64,000 nucleotides of DNA from NCBI RefSeq assembly GCF_018446385.1, contig NW_024589859.1, forward strand, positions 62,001 to 126,000. The letters run 5' to 3'. Made by a program: the position numbers and the translations under genes. Shown piece by piece: positions 53,285-62,945 of this stretch. Source of the DNA: Zingiber officinale. Its lineage: Eukaryota; Streptophyta; Magnoliopsida; Zingiberales; Zingiberaceae. Each line of letters begins with the position of its first letter. Position 1 is the first letter of the stretch. The notes beneath the pieces were generated by a model. That model ran no database searches and was not told where the DNA came from. It saw nothing but the letters and a program-made list of their open reading frames with translations.

Positions 53285-54560
53285 TCACTCGTCCTCATCA
53301 TCATCGGTAGCTCGAAGATAATCAAATATCCTACGCTACTTCTTCTCTAAGGCATCAACACGATCAGTCATATCCTGGAGAAAATCTTCAATTTGTCCTT
53401 AGAGGAAGTTGTATTGATCTGTTATCCTGGTTTCGAGGGAGTCAAACCAGCCAAAAATGTCATCTCGAAGATGACTAAAAAAGTCTCTGGTCGGTGGTGG
53501 GGGTGCATAAGAACTGCCCTGAGCAGTATCAAAAAGAGGTGTCAATGCAAATCTTGGATAAAAAGGCTGCTGATGGTGCTCTTCGATCGGAATCGGCTCC
53601 TCCTCAACTACATCTTCCTCGACTACAGCTGGTGCGTATCGAGGGTGGGTCCATTTATACACAAGTCCTTCAGCACTAGTCCTAATCCCAGCTAAAGACA
53701 ACTACCTAATCCCAACATGATCAAAATCGGACAACTCAATCAACTCACCACGGTGAACTCCTACCCCTAGAGAAATAATGTAAGTAGTGAGTACGTGGCA
53801 CTGGATCATGTGAACTTTATTCGAGATACTGTACCCCAAATAGTAGATAATAGATTTGAACACCCAGTAATCTAAGTCAAAGTCAAGTTAGTGTCTTAGT
53901 GCGTACATCAGAAAAAGATGTACTGGACGTAGAACTTCCTGATCTCCAGACGACAAAGGATGAATGCAAGAAACTACCATAAAGGGCATTGTCATTTAGA
54001 CTAAATGGTACAATATACATCTTTTTGGGTCGTGCCCCCTCAAAGAAATCAACATACATAAGATCAAGAGTAAGATGCACGAAAAGAGTGGGCAGTATGT
54101 CAGGAAGGGAAGCGCTAAAAAATATATGGTTAACAGAAGATCGAATTCTCAAAAATTTGAGAAACATCTCAAGGTCAAATAGCATATCCCTAGTTGCAAC
54201 GCTAGTTTTATAATGATGGGAATCAATTTCACACAAATTATGATAGAATTCAGAACACAGAATAGGGTTGTAAGCATGTCGACAGAAGATAATGCTATCA
54301 AGTTGAAAATGTTGAGTAATGTCTATGACCTCAGGACAATAAGTTTGATAGAAAGGAAAGTCAAGACAATGAGTTCTGATAACTTTAAATTTTTTATTAG
54401 GAAAAGATTGACGTAGATCTTCAGTTGAGAATCTAGGGTCCTGGCTAGGATTTAAGGAGCTAGCCTCCCGTTGTGTAGTTGTACGACTCTTTTCACTATT
54501 ATTAAAGGAATGAAATAAATAAATCTAAATAGATATAGAAATAAGATTTAGAAAGAGATT
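53285..54560 (-). pseudogene. ORF2 of element G, decayed
   Basis: Minus-strand frames read, without a clear first Met, REASSLNPSQDP, FKVIRTHCLDFPFYQTYC, CSEFYHNLCEIDSHHYKTSV, IFFSASLPDILP and DLMYVDFFEGARPKK. After a frameshift near 53880 come VYYLGYSISNKVHM and GVHRGELIELSDFDH. After a stop near 53702 come LVYKWTHPRYAP and EDVVEEEPIPIEE, and a C-terminal helical part (DFLQDMTDRVDALEKK) ending in an acidic DDDEDE at 53285. The layout (conserved middle, helical end) resembles ORF2 of element H. A GT...AG intron-like gap may lie between 54565 and 54500. Function unknown. Confidence 0.6.
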
Positions 54561-54664
54561 ACTGAGGCATTTTCACATTCCGAGAAAGGTTGTAGGTGGC
54601 GAAATAGACGAAGACGACATAGAAGGAGAAGAAGGAGGGGTGAGAGTGGAATGAGATCCAGTGT

Positions 54665-54679
54665 CGTATTTATAGAGTA
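54665..54679 (-). promoter_or_regulatory. TATA box upstream of G ORF2
   Basis: Minus strand ACTCTATAAATACG, a consensus TATA box. It is followed by a CT-rich leader (CTCATTCCACTCTCACCCC...) and an ATG at about 54623-54621 (reads MSSSSISPPTTFLG). It is immediately downstream, in transcription sense, of the palindrome array at 54681-55010, so ORF2 probably had its own promoter. Confidence 0.65.
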
Positions 54680-54680
54680 T

Positions 54681-55010
54681 GATCGGTCAACTGATAAGGG
54701 GTTCGGTCAACCGATCCCTTAAAAACCTACGTTTTTGACAAATGGTTGGAGTTTGATCGATCAAACCTATGTTTCGGTCGACCGATAAATTGAACAAGAT
54801 ATGATATAAATTAGGTTTTCAGTTGATAGAACCTGTGTTTGGTCAGCTGAATAATTGAAGACGGTTCAATTTTCGGTGATAAATTTATGATTTCGATTGA
54901 CCGATTCCCGTGTTCGGTCGATCGAACCAATAATTGCTTGACTTTATGAGTTCAGTGCGTAATTCTAAGGAATGGTTTATTTGGTTGACCGAATAAGGCG
55001 TTCGGTCGAC
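54681..55010. repeat. Internal TCGGTCGACCGA array of element G
   Basis: Repeated palindromes built on TTCGGTCGACCGAA with decayed forms (ggtcaaccgat, ggtcgatcgaac, gatcgatc). Paired copies are about 20-22 bp apart. It includes the perfect 16-bp GTTTGATCGATCAAAC near 54746. The same motif family occupies G's LTR. Confidence 0.8.
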
Positions 55011-55262
55011 CGATCTGGTTTTTTTAATAGATAATTAAGTTTATTAAGTCAGGTTAAGATTTAAGTTTGAATCTTATTATTTATTAGGTTGTAAAATATT
55101 TTAAGTTTTAAAATAGTTATAATTAAGTTTAAAAATTTTAATTAAGTTAGTTTGTTTTGATTATATTTTAATTTAAAGGTTTTAATTAATTTTGAGGTTA
55201 AGTTAACAATTTTAGATTTAATAATTTCATTTTAATTTATGTTAATAGTAATAATTTTTTAG

Positions 55263-55298
<36 letters not shown>

Positions 55299-55690
55299 TG
55301 ATTCAATAATTATAAGTTGAGTTTTAAGTTGGATTAATATATACTTTTTATTTTATGTTGAATTTAGTTAAATTGACTTTAGATTTAAGTTTTAATTATT
55401 TTCCAAATTTAACTTTAAGTTAAGTTTAAAATAATTTTAGATTTAGGTTTGAATTAATTTATGATTTAAGTTATGTTTTAAGTTCAAGTTAATTAGATTT
55501 AAATTGAATTAAGTTTAAAATTTTAAGTTTAAGTTAAAGTTTTAGTTAATTTTATTTTTAATTTTACATTTAAATTTAATTAGGTTTTAATTTAATTAAG
55601 TTAACAAAAATTTAAGTTTAAGTTTTAATTAATTTTAGATTTTAAGATTTAAGTTAGAGTGGATTCGATTAGATTAGATAAAGAGCCTAC
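55011..55690. repeat. AT-rich low-complexity tract in element G
   Basis: Degenerate repeats of ttaagttt(t)a and ttaattttaga, with a (TTA)n run at about 55264-55300 and a poly-A run near 55691. A complementary low-complexity tract (aactcaaatccaaa, ctctaaattta) lies in element I at 60180-60330. Confidence 0.75.
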
Positions 55691-57751
55691 AAAAAAAAAA
55701 AAAATAAATAAAAAAGGTTGTTTAACCCATGTTAGATTCAAACTTAGCTTTGGGTTAATTAAGCAGGCTTCCTAAGGATAAGTTTTCACTTCAGTGGCAA
55801 GACATATGACCTTCTTATGTATCAACAGTGGACCACTTACTGAATACTTTCTAAAATATTCCTTCCCCGAAAACTGAATACTAAGTTTTGGTCTAACTAG
55901 CCCATGTTTGACTGGGGTAGTTTCGGTCAGATCCACTAAGTCTAGTATACCAGGTAGAATACACAAGATTCAGGCTAGACATGCCTTTGACAAAGCTTCC
56001 TTGACGTACTATCATCCCAATCGATTCCGATGCTATGTTATTAGGGTTTGGTAAAACTTTTTAATTAACCGTTCTAAACTAAGCAAAGAGTAAACCTAAT
56101 CCTAAATATGCAAAGTAGGTTAATAAAGTTGGTTTAACAGTCTTTCTATTTGCTCCCCTTGAGTGATAGCTTAGATATGTTCTATCTAAGTAATGAATTT
56201 GACTCTTAGGGATCAAATATTGGTTTAGTTTGATTGATTTGGTTAAACAGTTTTTAGGGACCCATGCTTGGACTTGATTTCTAACATTTTGACTGATTAG
56301 AGATCGATATGATTTGTTGGTTTTGTTAGGGTTATAGCCAAGTCCCGATTTGTTGTACACAGATCGTTGTAACTCAAGTACCATATTTAGACACTTGGAT
56401 CTCAGCTCGAATTTTTCCAACATTTTCTTTAGTCGCTCAACTTGACCTTTCAAGTTGGAATTTTCTTCTCAAGTCTTGCAACTCGAGTTGTAGTTCCAAC
56501 TTGAACTTGGTTAGCAGAATTACTCAAGTTAACTTGCTCCTTAAGGTGATCAATTTCCTTAAGTAGTAAGTTATTTTATTTTTTGTTAATTTTTTAAATA
56601 GACATTTGACTACTTTAAGTAAATTTGACTTGGAATAAAATGTTACCATATCGAGACCTTTGAAAACAGATACGAATCCGTGGCTTCACTTAGACTCGGT
56701 GTCGGTCTCAGACTTGTACTCTTCCTTGGACTTGGAATCTTAAAGATGGCTCGAGTGCTTCAGTTCTTCCGCATCAGACTTTTCAGAAGATGACTCGTCC
56801 CACGTTGCTTTGAAGGACTTCTTTCTTCTTGTTGATTTTGAATTTTCCTCCCTCCAGTCAGGGCATTCCTTTTTGAGATGCCCCTTTTTATTGCATCCAT
56901 GACAAATCATTTCTGATTTGTTTTGTATCTGGTTGACTGGTGTCTTCCTGGTGCTCCTTTTGAATTTCTTCCTTGTTAGTAGTTTTCGAACCATGTTGAC
57001 TAGCTCCTCTTCATTGGTTGAGTCTGAGTTAGACTCATTTTCTGATTCCTTCTTGGCTCTGATCTTGGTTTCTTTGCTTGATCCTACATATAAAGAAATT
57101 CCTTTCTCAACTTGATTCAAGTTAGATTGTTCATGTAATTCTAATCCATAAAATAGTTTATCTAGTTTAAGAATTGAAAGATCCCTCGAAACTTTGTATG
57201 CATCTACTATCGATGCCTACAAAGCATTTCTTGGGAATGCATTTAGTGTGTACCTTATTATGTCACAATTCTCTAGGTTGTGTCCGATTAGATGTAGGTC
57301 ATTGAGAATGTCTTTGAGTCGATTGTGTAGTTGCGTGGCCGTCTGTCCAAGAAGCATTTTAATATCAAAAAAAATTATTTAATAACAAATCCCTTTTGTT
57401 TACTTGAGATTCGTCGGTTCCTTCATGCAAGTTTACCAGATGATCCCAAAGTTCTTTTGCATTTTTGTAGGGCCCGATTCGATTCAGTTCCTCCATCATT
57501 AGGCCTCATTGAATGGTGTTAATTTCTTTGTAGTTTAGTTGCACCTTCTTGATCATCGGAGGAGTCCAGTCTTCTGGTTCTACTGGCTTTTCATCTACCA
57601 TCGGGGGAGTGTATCCTTTGAGTATGGTGAACCAGAGTTCGATGTCAGACTTGAGGTAGCACTCCATTCTGTTCTTCTAGTAGCTGAAGTTCTCTCCTTT
57701 GAACAATGGAGGGTGGACTGTGCTATATCCTTCTTGGTAGGAGTTTGTCAT
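55691..57751 (-). pseudogene. gag: SIRE-type copia Gag of element G
   Basis: Start Met at 57751 (MTNSYQEGYSTVHPPLFKGE), copia Gag N-terminus (NFSYWKNRMECYLKSDIELW) and LNRIGPYKNAKELWDHLV. A CCHC knuckle lies near 56870 (CHGCNKKGHLKKEC), then an acidic Ser/Glu region, a coiled-coil segment (VERLKKMLEKFELRSKCLN) and WVPKNCLTKSIKLNQYLIPK, typical of the Gag-Pol border of SIRE-like elements. Several stops and frameshifts (near 57510, 57221 and 56730). The part 55691-56078 is a more decayed continuation without clear domains. Confidence 0.8.
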
Positions 57752-57918
57752 CTTTGCTATCAAAAAAAAAATGAAAAAGAAGATTTCCATGACTCTCATC
57801 TTGGGATTAATAGTGCAGGATAAAAAGATTAAGAATGAAAAAAAAATCTTTTTAAGAGGAGAAGAAAAAGATTTTAAAATTGCTTTGAAAAATTATTAAG
57901 TATTTTCAGGGCTACCAT

Positions 57919-57930
57919 GCTTTGATACCA
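57919..57930 (-). other. Primer-binding site of element G
   Basis: Minus strand TGGTATCAAAGC, two bases from the LTR, one mismatch to the initiator-Met complement. Confidence 0.8.
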
Positions 57931-58396
57931 ATTGAAGGATCGATAGAAAGTGATAGAGGGGGGGGGGGTGAATATCGCTCTTTAAAAACTTTTTTTTTCA
58001 TATCATAAAACCAATCAAAGTAAGCAGCGGAAATTAAAACAGATAACTCAAGTGGTTATTTGGTTCGGAGCCTACGTCGATTCCTACTCCAAAACCCATG
58101 ATCCTTGATTGCACCATTAGGCAATTCACTATGATTCTTCTTTCTAAAATCTTCGGAAAGAAGCAATGCGTACAAATGCAAGTAGAAGATAGTAACAACC
58201 TACTATCTTCTTTTCAATTTAATTACAAAGCAAGCTTAAATAAATATACCGACACAAGTGGAAAACGAAGCTTGGTCGACACTTTAACGATGCAGCAACT
58301 TGCTTAAAGACGAGTAGCAGAGTAGTAGCACGAGCAGCTTTGCACAGAGATGAATTGGTGAAACTGATTCGTTGCTAAGCCTCGGACCTCGAGCTC

Positions 58397-58410
58397 CTTT
58401 TTATAAGAAT
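58397..58410 (-). promoter_or_regulatory. TATA box of element G 5' LTR
   Basis: Minus strand TTCTTATAAAAAGG, within about 10 bp of the last palindrome of the array. Confidence 0.62.
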
Positions 58411-58414
58411 CATC

Positions 58415-58805
58415 AACGTTCGGTCGATCAATCCTTGGGTTTGGTTGACTGAACCCACTCCCTTTCCTTCTTCGCTGAGATATGATCTTCGGCCATTGAT
58501 GACATTTGATGGTTCGGTCGATTGATCACCTTGTTCGGTCGATCGAATAGTGAATTTCCCTATTCGCAATGATTCGCACTGAATGCCTCATTAATGTAGT
58601 GGTCATTTGGTCTATCGATCTCCACATTCGGTCAACCGATCAACCTGACTTCCTTCTTTGCTTTGGGTTGAGTCTGTCTGCCATGTCATCATTGTTCAGT
58701 ATATCGATCTGCTGGTTTGGTCAACCGATCAAGCTTTGAATGGACTTTGCCCTGTTCTGCTCTGGTTTGATTTTTTATCTGAATTAACTTAGTTCGATCA
58801 ACCGA
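58415..58805. repeat. TCGGTCGACCGA doublet array, element G 5' LTR
   Basis: At least five pairs of palindromes (for example near 58425/58446, 58515/58536, 58615/58636 and 58705/58726) about 21 bp apart, most decayed at CG. Pairs are separated by about 65-80 bp. Confidence 0.78.
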
Positions 58806-59345
58806 TAAACTTCAGTTCATGCAACACAGAGTTAGAATGAAAACTCCTGCAAAATAAAGTTAGCATAGTAATAGTAAGATGCATGAGTAGTAACTGACAG
58901 TAACACTGTCTTGATCTCAACTTAGAAACCTTCCCTGTTTCTTTAGTTGGATTAGTGACCTAGAGTTTGTTCCTTCCCGGAACACGACCTCACTGTTGCT
59001 CCTCCAGTTGCTTACCTCAACCTACCTGCCAAACCTTGGTCCTCCAGACCTGTTTGGACTTTGTCGCTTAGCATTGGATCGACCACCCCAGACTTTCCCT
59101 CGATCTTTGGTCCTCTAAACCTATTGAGCTTCCCTACCAAGTGTCAAAGCCTCTCGACCCACTTGGTCTTTCCTCCTGGCTTCCACAATCTACTAAGTTT
59201 TTCCTGCCTAGTCATGACTAGGGATTTCCTGTTTGAGTAAATAACTTGCACACTCAGTTAACCTGTTAGATCACCACAAGACTTAACTTGAACCTTTGAC
59301 AACATTAAAACTTAGGTTTGATGCTGGTGCACCTTGCACCAACAA

Positions 59346-60108
59346 AATGTTTACCAGAAAGAAGAATGACTTTTGTAAGAAAGACCTTCAGAAGATGATT
59401 AAGTCGAACTCCAAGTCAAATATCACTTGCTATGGATGAAATAGAAAGGGACACTACAAGCACGAGTGTCTGAATATCAAAGAATATAAACCAAAGAAAT
59501 TTAAGAAGAAGAAGGCCTTCAAAGCGACTTGGGATGAGTTATCCTCTAAAGGATCAGACAATGATGAGCCAAAGCAAAACAACTACCTCACACTAATGAC
59601 ATCCAGACTAGAATCTAAATGCGAATCAGATCAAGATGACAAGTTCAAATATGAGTCAAGCCATGAATCCGTATTCATTTTTGAAGGGTCTAATGAGGTA
59701 TACTCAAATCTATCTTCAAAGTTTTTCAAAATCATTGCATGTATAAATAGGAAACTATCTAGATATGAAAAATAAAATAAAACCTGATCCTTAAGGAAAA
59801 TCAAACCCTAAAAGAAAAAAAACAAATCAAATTCAATGACTAAACCTACTCAAACTAAAAATCCAACTCAAGTTGAAAAGCTTGAGGAAGAATATTCCAG
59901 TTTGAAGGGTGAAATTGATAAATTAAAAGAACTATTAGAAAAATTCATAACTAGATCCAAGCACCTAGATATGATACTTAGATCCCAACGAGCTGTGTAC
60001 AATAAATTTGAACTCGGATACAAGTCCAGCTCAATAAATAAAACCTTTATTTCACTAATAAGCCAAAATAAAAACCAAACCAAAGCTAGGTTCCAAAAGC
60101 TTATCTAA
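59346..60108 (+). pseudogene. gag: Gag remnant of element I
   Basis: Reads KMFTRKKNDFCKKDLQKM, then a knuckle in which the second Cys codon has become TGA (CYG-stop-NRKGHYKHEC, about 59431-59470). A Lys-rich and acidic part follows (KKKAFKATWDELSSKGSDND), then after stops the coiled-coil ORF 59836-60108 (VEKLEEEYSSLKGEIDKLKE, RSKHLDMILRSQRAVYNKFE). Homologous to G's Gag at 56079-57120. Confidence 0.75.
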
Positions 60109-60999
60109 CTAAGCAAGTAGGACTAAACTGTATTATATACCGAAAAATGAAATCCACTACCTAAAACGAAATAAATCAAATAACTCAAATCCAAAGCTAA
60201 ACTCTAAATTTAAATCTAATAACTCAAATCCAAACTTAAACTCTAAATTTAATTATAACAAATCAAATATAAACTCAAGCTATAATCAAGTTTATTACAA
60301 CTATAAATCAAATTGACATAAACCAAAAATTTAAAACAAAACCCTAATCCAATAATTCAAGGGAGACAACAAATTAGTTGGTATCTCTAAAATAATAGTT
60401 TACCCAATTAGGTAATTATGACTAGACTAAAAAGATAAGTTGACTCTTGTCCAACCTAGAATCAGGGTGGAGCGAGATGATAGTATATTAGGGAAGCTTA
60501 GTCTAGATAATCAAGTAGGGTAAGGTGTACCCTATTTAGTCTACTTAGCTAAGTAGAACTATCCGAAGCTATCTCACCACATCCTAAACTAATTAGACCA
60601 ATGTTTATCAATAGGGAAATTAAATGTCTAATTTCTTAAAAAGACTTTGTTTAGAAGTGATTGCTGCTCTGATATCCAATATGTCCCCTATGCCTCGCCA
60701 GAGTCTGAAAGTCGATTTTTGAAATATACATTTAATTAATTGATGATTAAACCTAAATCTAATACAAGGGTAAACTATCTTCAAAATAAAATTTAAAACA
60801 TAAATCATCTCACAAAATTATAGGATACCCTTATTTGAAAGCATAGATCAGGTGAGTTAATTAAGATTAAAATAAAATAAAATTAAAATTAATTAAACTG
60901 AATCAAAATTTAAATTTAAAACATGATTTAACACTTAATTTAACCTGACTTAAGCTTAATCATGTTATCCAAACTGATAATGACCCCCTACCTTTGTAG
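60109..60999 (+). other. Decayed spacer of element I with an A-LTR-like block
   Basis: Low-complexity AT-rich DNA, then 60605-60760 resembles the block at 700-790, 13620-13740 and 30040-30110 of the A-family LTRs (gactttgtttagaagtgattgctgctc, then tgcctcgcca). No coding potential is supported. Confidence 0.6.
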
Positions 61000-61445
61000 G
61001 AATCTAAGTGGATTTTGTATAGTGGTTGTTCTAGATACATAACTAGGGATTACACCAAATTCACCAAACTAAAATACAAAAACCTATGAATAATTGCCTT
61101 TGAAAATAATGGTAAACATAAGGTAATTGGAGTTGGTAATATTAAACCCAAGTCTAATTTCTTTATCTGTAAAGTATTGTTTGTTAAAAATTTTAAATTT
61201 AATTTCCTTAGTATTAGTCAATTATGTGATTCTAATTATAAGGTTAGGTTCTCATCATATAAATGTTTAATTAAACACGTAAAAAATCCTACCTTAAAAT
61301 TGAAAGGATTTAGGTATAATAATATTTATACAATTAACCTAGCTAGTTCCTCACTCAAGTGTCACTTAACACAGAAAGACGAAACTTGACTATGACATAG
61401 AAGAATATCCTACACTAACTTTAGAAACCTCACTAAATTAAATGG
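61000..61445 (+). pseudogene. Protease/integrase start remnant of element I
   Basis: Reads ESKWILYSGCSRYITRDYTK, where SIRE-type proteases have DSGCSRHMTGD: the catalytic Asp is Tyr. It continues with IGVGNIKPKSNFFICKVLFV and LSISQLCDSNYKVRF (the region before the integrase zinc-binding domain) and SLKCHLTQKDET. One in-frame stop near 61087. Dead copy, cut at 61449 by LTR J. Confidence 0.75.
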
Positions 61446-61448
61446 ATT

Positions 61449-62590
61449 TGTCACGCCTCGAGAGTAAGGTTGTCCGAAAAAAATCGGGCATCACCTCCCC
61501 TGTAGCAGTGACATATGGAACCAACATACATAACCAATAGATATACATATGCAAAATATAGCCAACTCGGCTAGAACAAAACACATCCACGTAGATAATA
61601 AGCAGCCCACTCGGCTGGTAAATCAAACACAGCAGAAAACAAAATAACAAGAACCAAAATAGCAAAACTATTCACCGCGGGCCGACCCGGTTTGACTCCT
61701 CGACAAAACAAAACCAAATACAAGTTAACACAAAGTCCACAATGAATTATTACAATACCAAGTTCACAAGTCCAAATCATAACCAAAACGATAAACCAAA
61801 ACTAGAAATCCGTCCTCGGAAGCGACGTGGGACCGGCAGTCAGGATCCTCCTCCAAGTGTACTGGCATCAACTAACGGCTACATGGTGAAGTTACCAATT
61901 TACAGGGTGGTGAGTATAAAGACTCAGCGGGTAAAGAATAGATAGTGCATGAGTAAAATAAATAGCCAGGAATACAACAGGATACAGTCTCGGGAAGATA
62001 AATAGCAGATACTACTGTATAAACAATGTATATAAATCCATACCTGATACCATATCCTAGGCTAGTAGTGTAGGGTCAGAGGTAACATAAACTGCTACAG
62101 TACTGCTCTATATTACCAATATCACAAGTAAGGTATACTGACAAGGTAATAAGTGCCCAAGCATATATAACAGGCATGTGATAACATAATTGCATAAGCA
62201 AGCATATAACAACATAAGCAAATATAACAGAAAATAGCGTATGCACGGATGGTCACTCCCACCCACCCCTCAAGTACCATGATATGGATGAGAGGCAGGG
62301 TTAATGACAGATTGTAGACCACTCCATCTACCACTACTCTCGAGTGGCCGAGGGGACAGTTGCATAGTAGCTGAATAGCCACGTCTGTGACGGGGTCCCT
62401 GCTGCTCGCGACTCCAACTATCACTACCCATGAGTGTGTGAGTGGGGGGCACGACAGGACAAGCGGCACGCTCCAGCTACCACTATCCATGAGTGTGCTA
62501 GCGTGCGACCCTGGCCAACGACCCTCTCAACCATAAGGGAGACATGGTCATCGGCATGCATGCAATAACATGATGCGTAAATGCAACAGT

Positions 62591-62689
<99 letters not shown>

Positions 62690-62945
62690 TATATATATAT
62701 ATATATATCTATATATATATATATATATATATATAAATCAGAAATCAGGTATACTACATGAAGCCGCATGCTCAATACTAAGCATAAATAAATAGTAGTT
62801 CAAATAGGTAAACACAGTGTCTAGTATCTGCTAGTTATCAAGGATAACAACGGGAACTGTACGGATACGAATGTGAGCATCTCAAAAATTGAGTGGATAA
62901 AATATCAAGCACAAGAAATAATACGAGTGGAGTCAAGGTAAACTC
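61449..62945. repeat. Element J: LTR fragment
   Basis: Begins tgtcacgcctcgagag, an LTR-like start. At 62325-62520 three related units (ccatctaccactactctcgag, ccaactatcactacccatgag, ccagctaccactatccatgag) repeat every 65-80 bp, followed by an (AT)n run. It is interrupted at 62946 by a C-family LTR. The TGTCACGCC start is common in plant chromovirus LTRs, but no coding region is present to assign it. Confidence 0.55.
62598..62733. repeat. (AT)n microsatellite
   Basis: About 136 bp of nearly pure AT dinucleotides with three ga/ct interruptions (atatagat, atatctat), able to form a long hairpin. Apparent frames here are artefacts. Confidence 0.95.

Larger units (their letters stand above)
57933..59344 (-). 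repeat. Element G 5' LTR
   Basis: Minus-strand LTR starting TGTTGGTGCAAGG (59344) and ending CGATCCTTCA (57933), about 1.41 kb. It has a G-run at 57957-57968, the palindrome array (58415-58805) and a TATA box (58397-58410). The matching 3' LTR is not in the window. On its outer side the sequence passes directly into element I. Confidence 0.8.
59345..61448 (+). mobile_element. Element I: truncated plus-strand SIRE-type copia fragment
   Basis: Starts in mid-Gag directly at the end of G's LTR and continues through Gag, a noncoding or decayed spacer and part of protease/integrase up to 61448, where another LTR begins. It is opposite in orientation to G and of the same lineage. Most likely G inserted into I's gag; the missing front part of I would then lie beyond G's other end. 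Confidence 0.7.

Noticed and set aside
62593..62775. 60-residue Ile/Tyr-repeat protein
   Set aside because: It is a translation of the (AT)n microsatellite.
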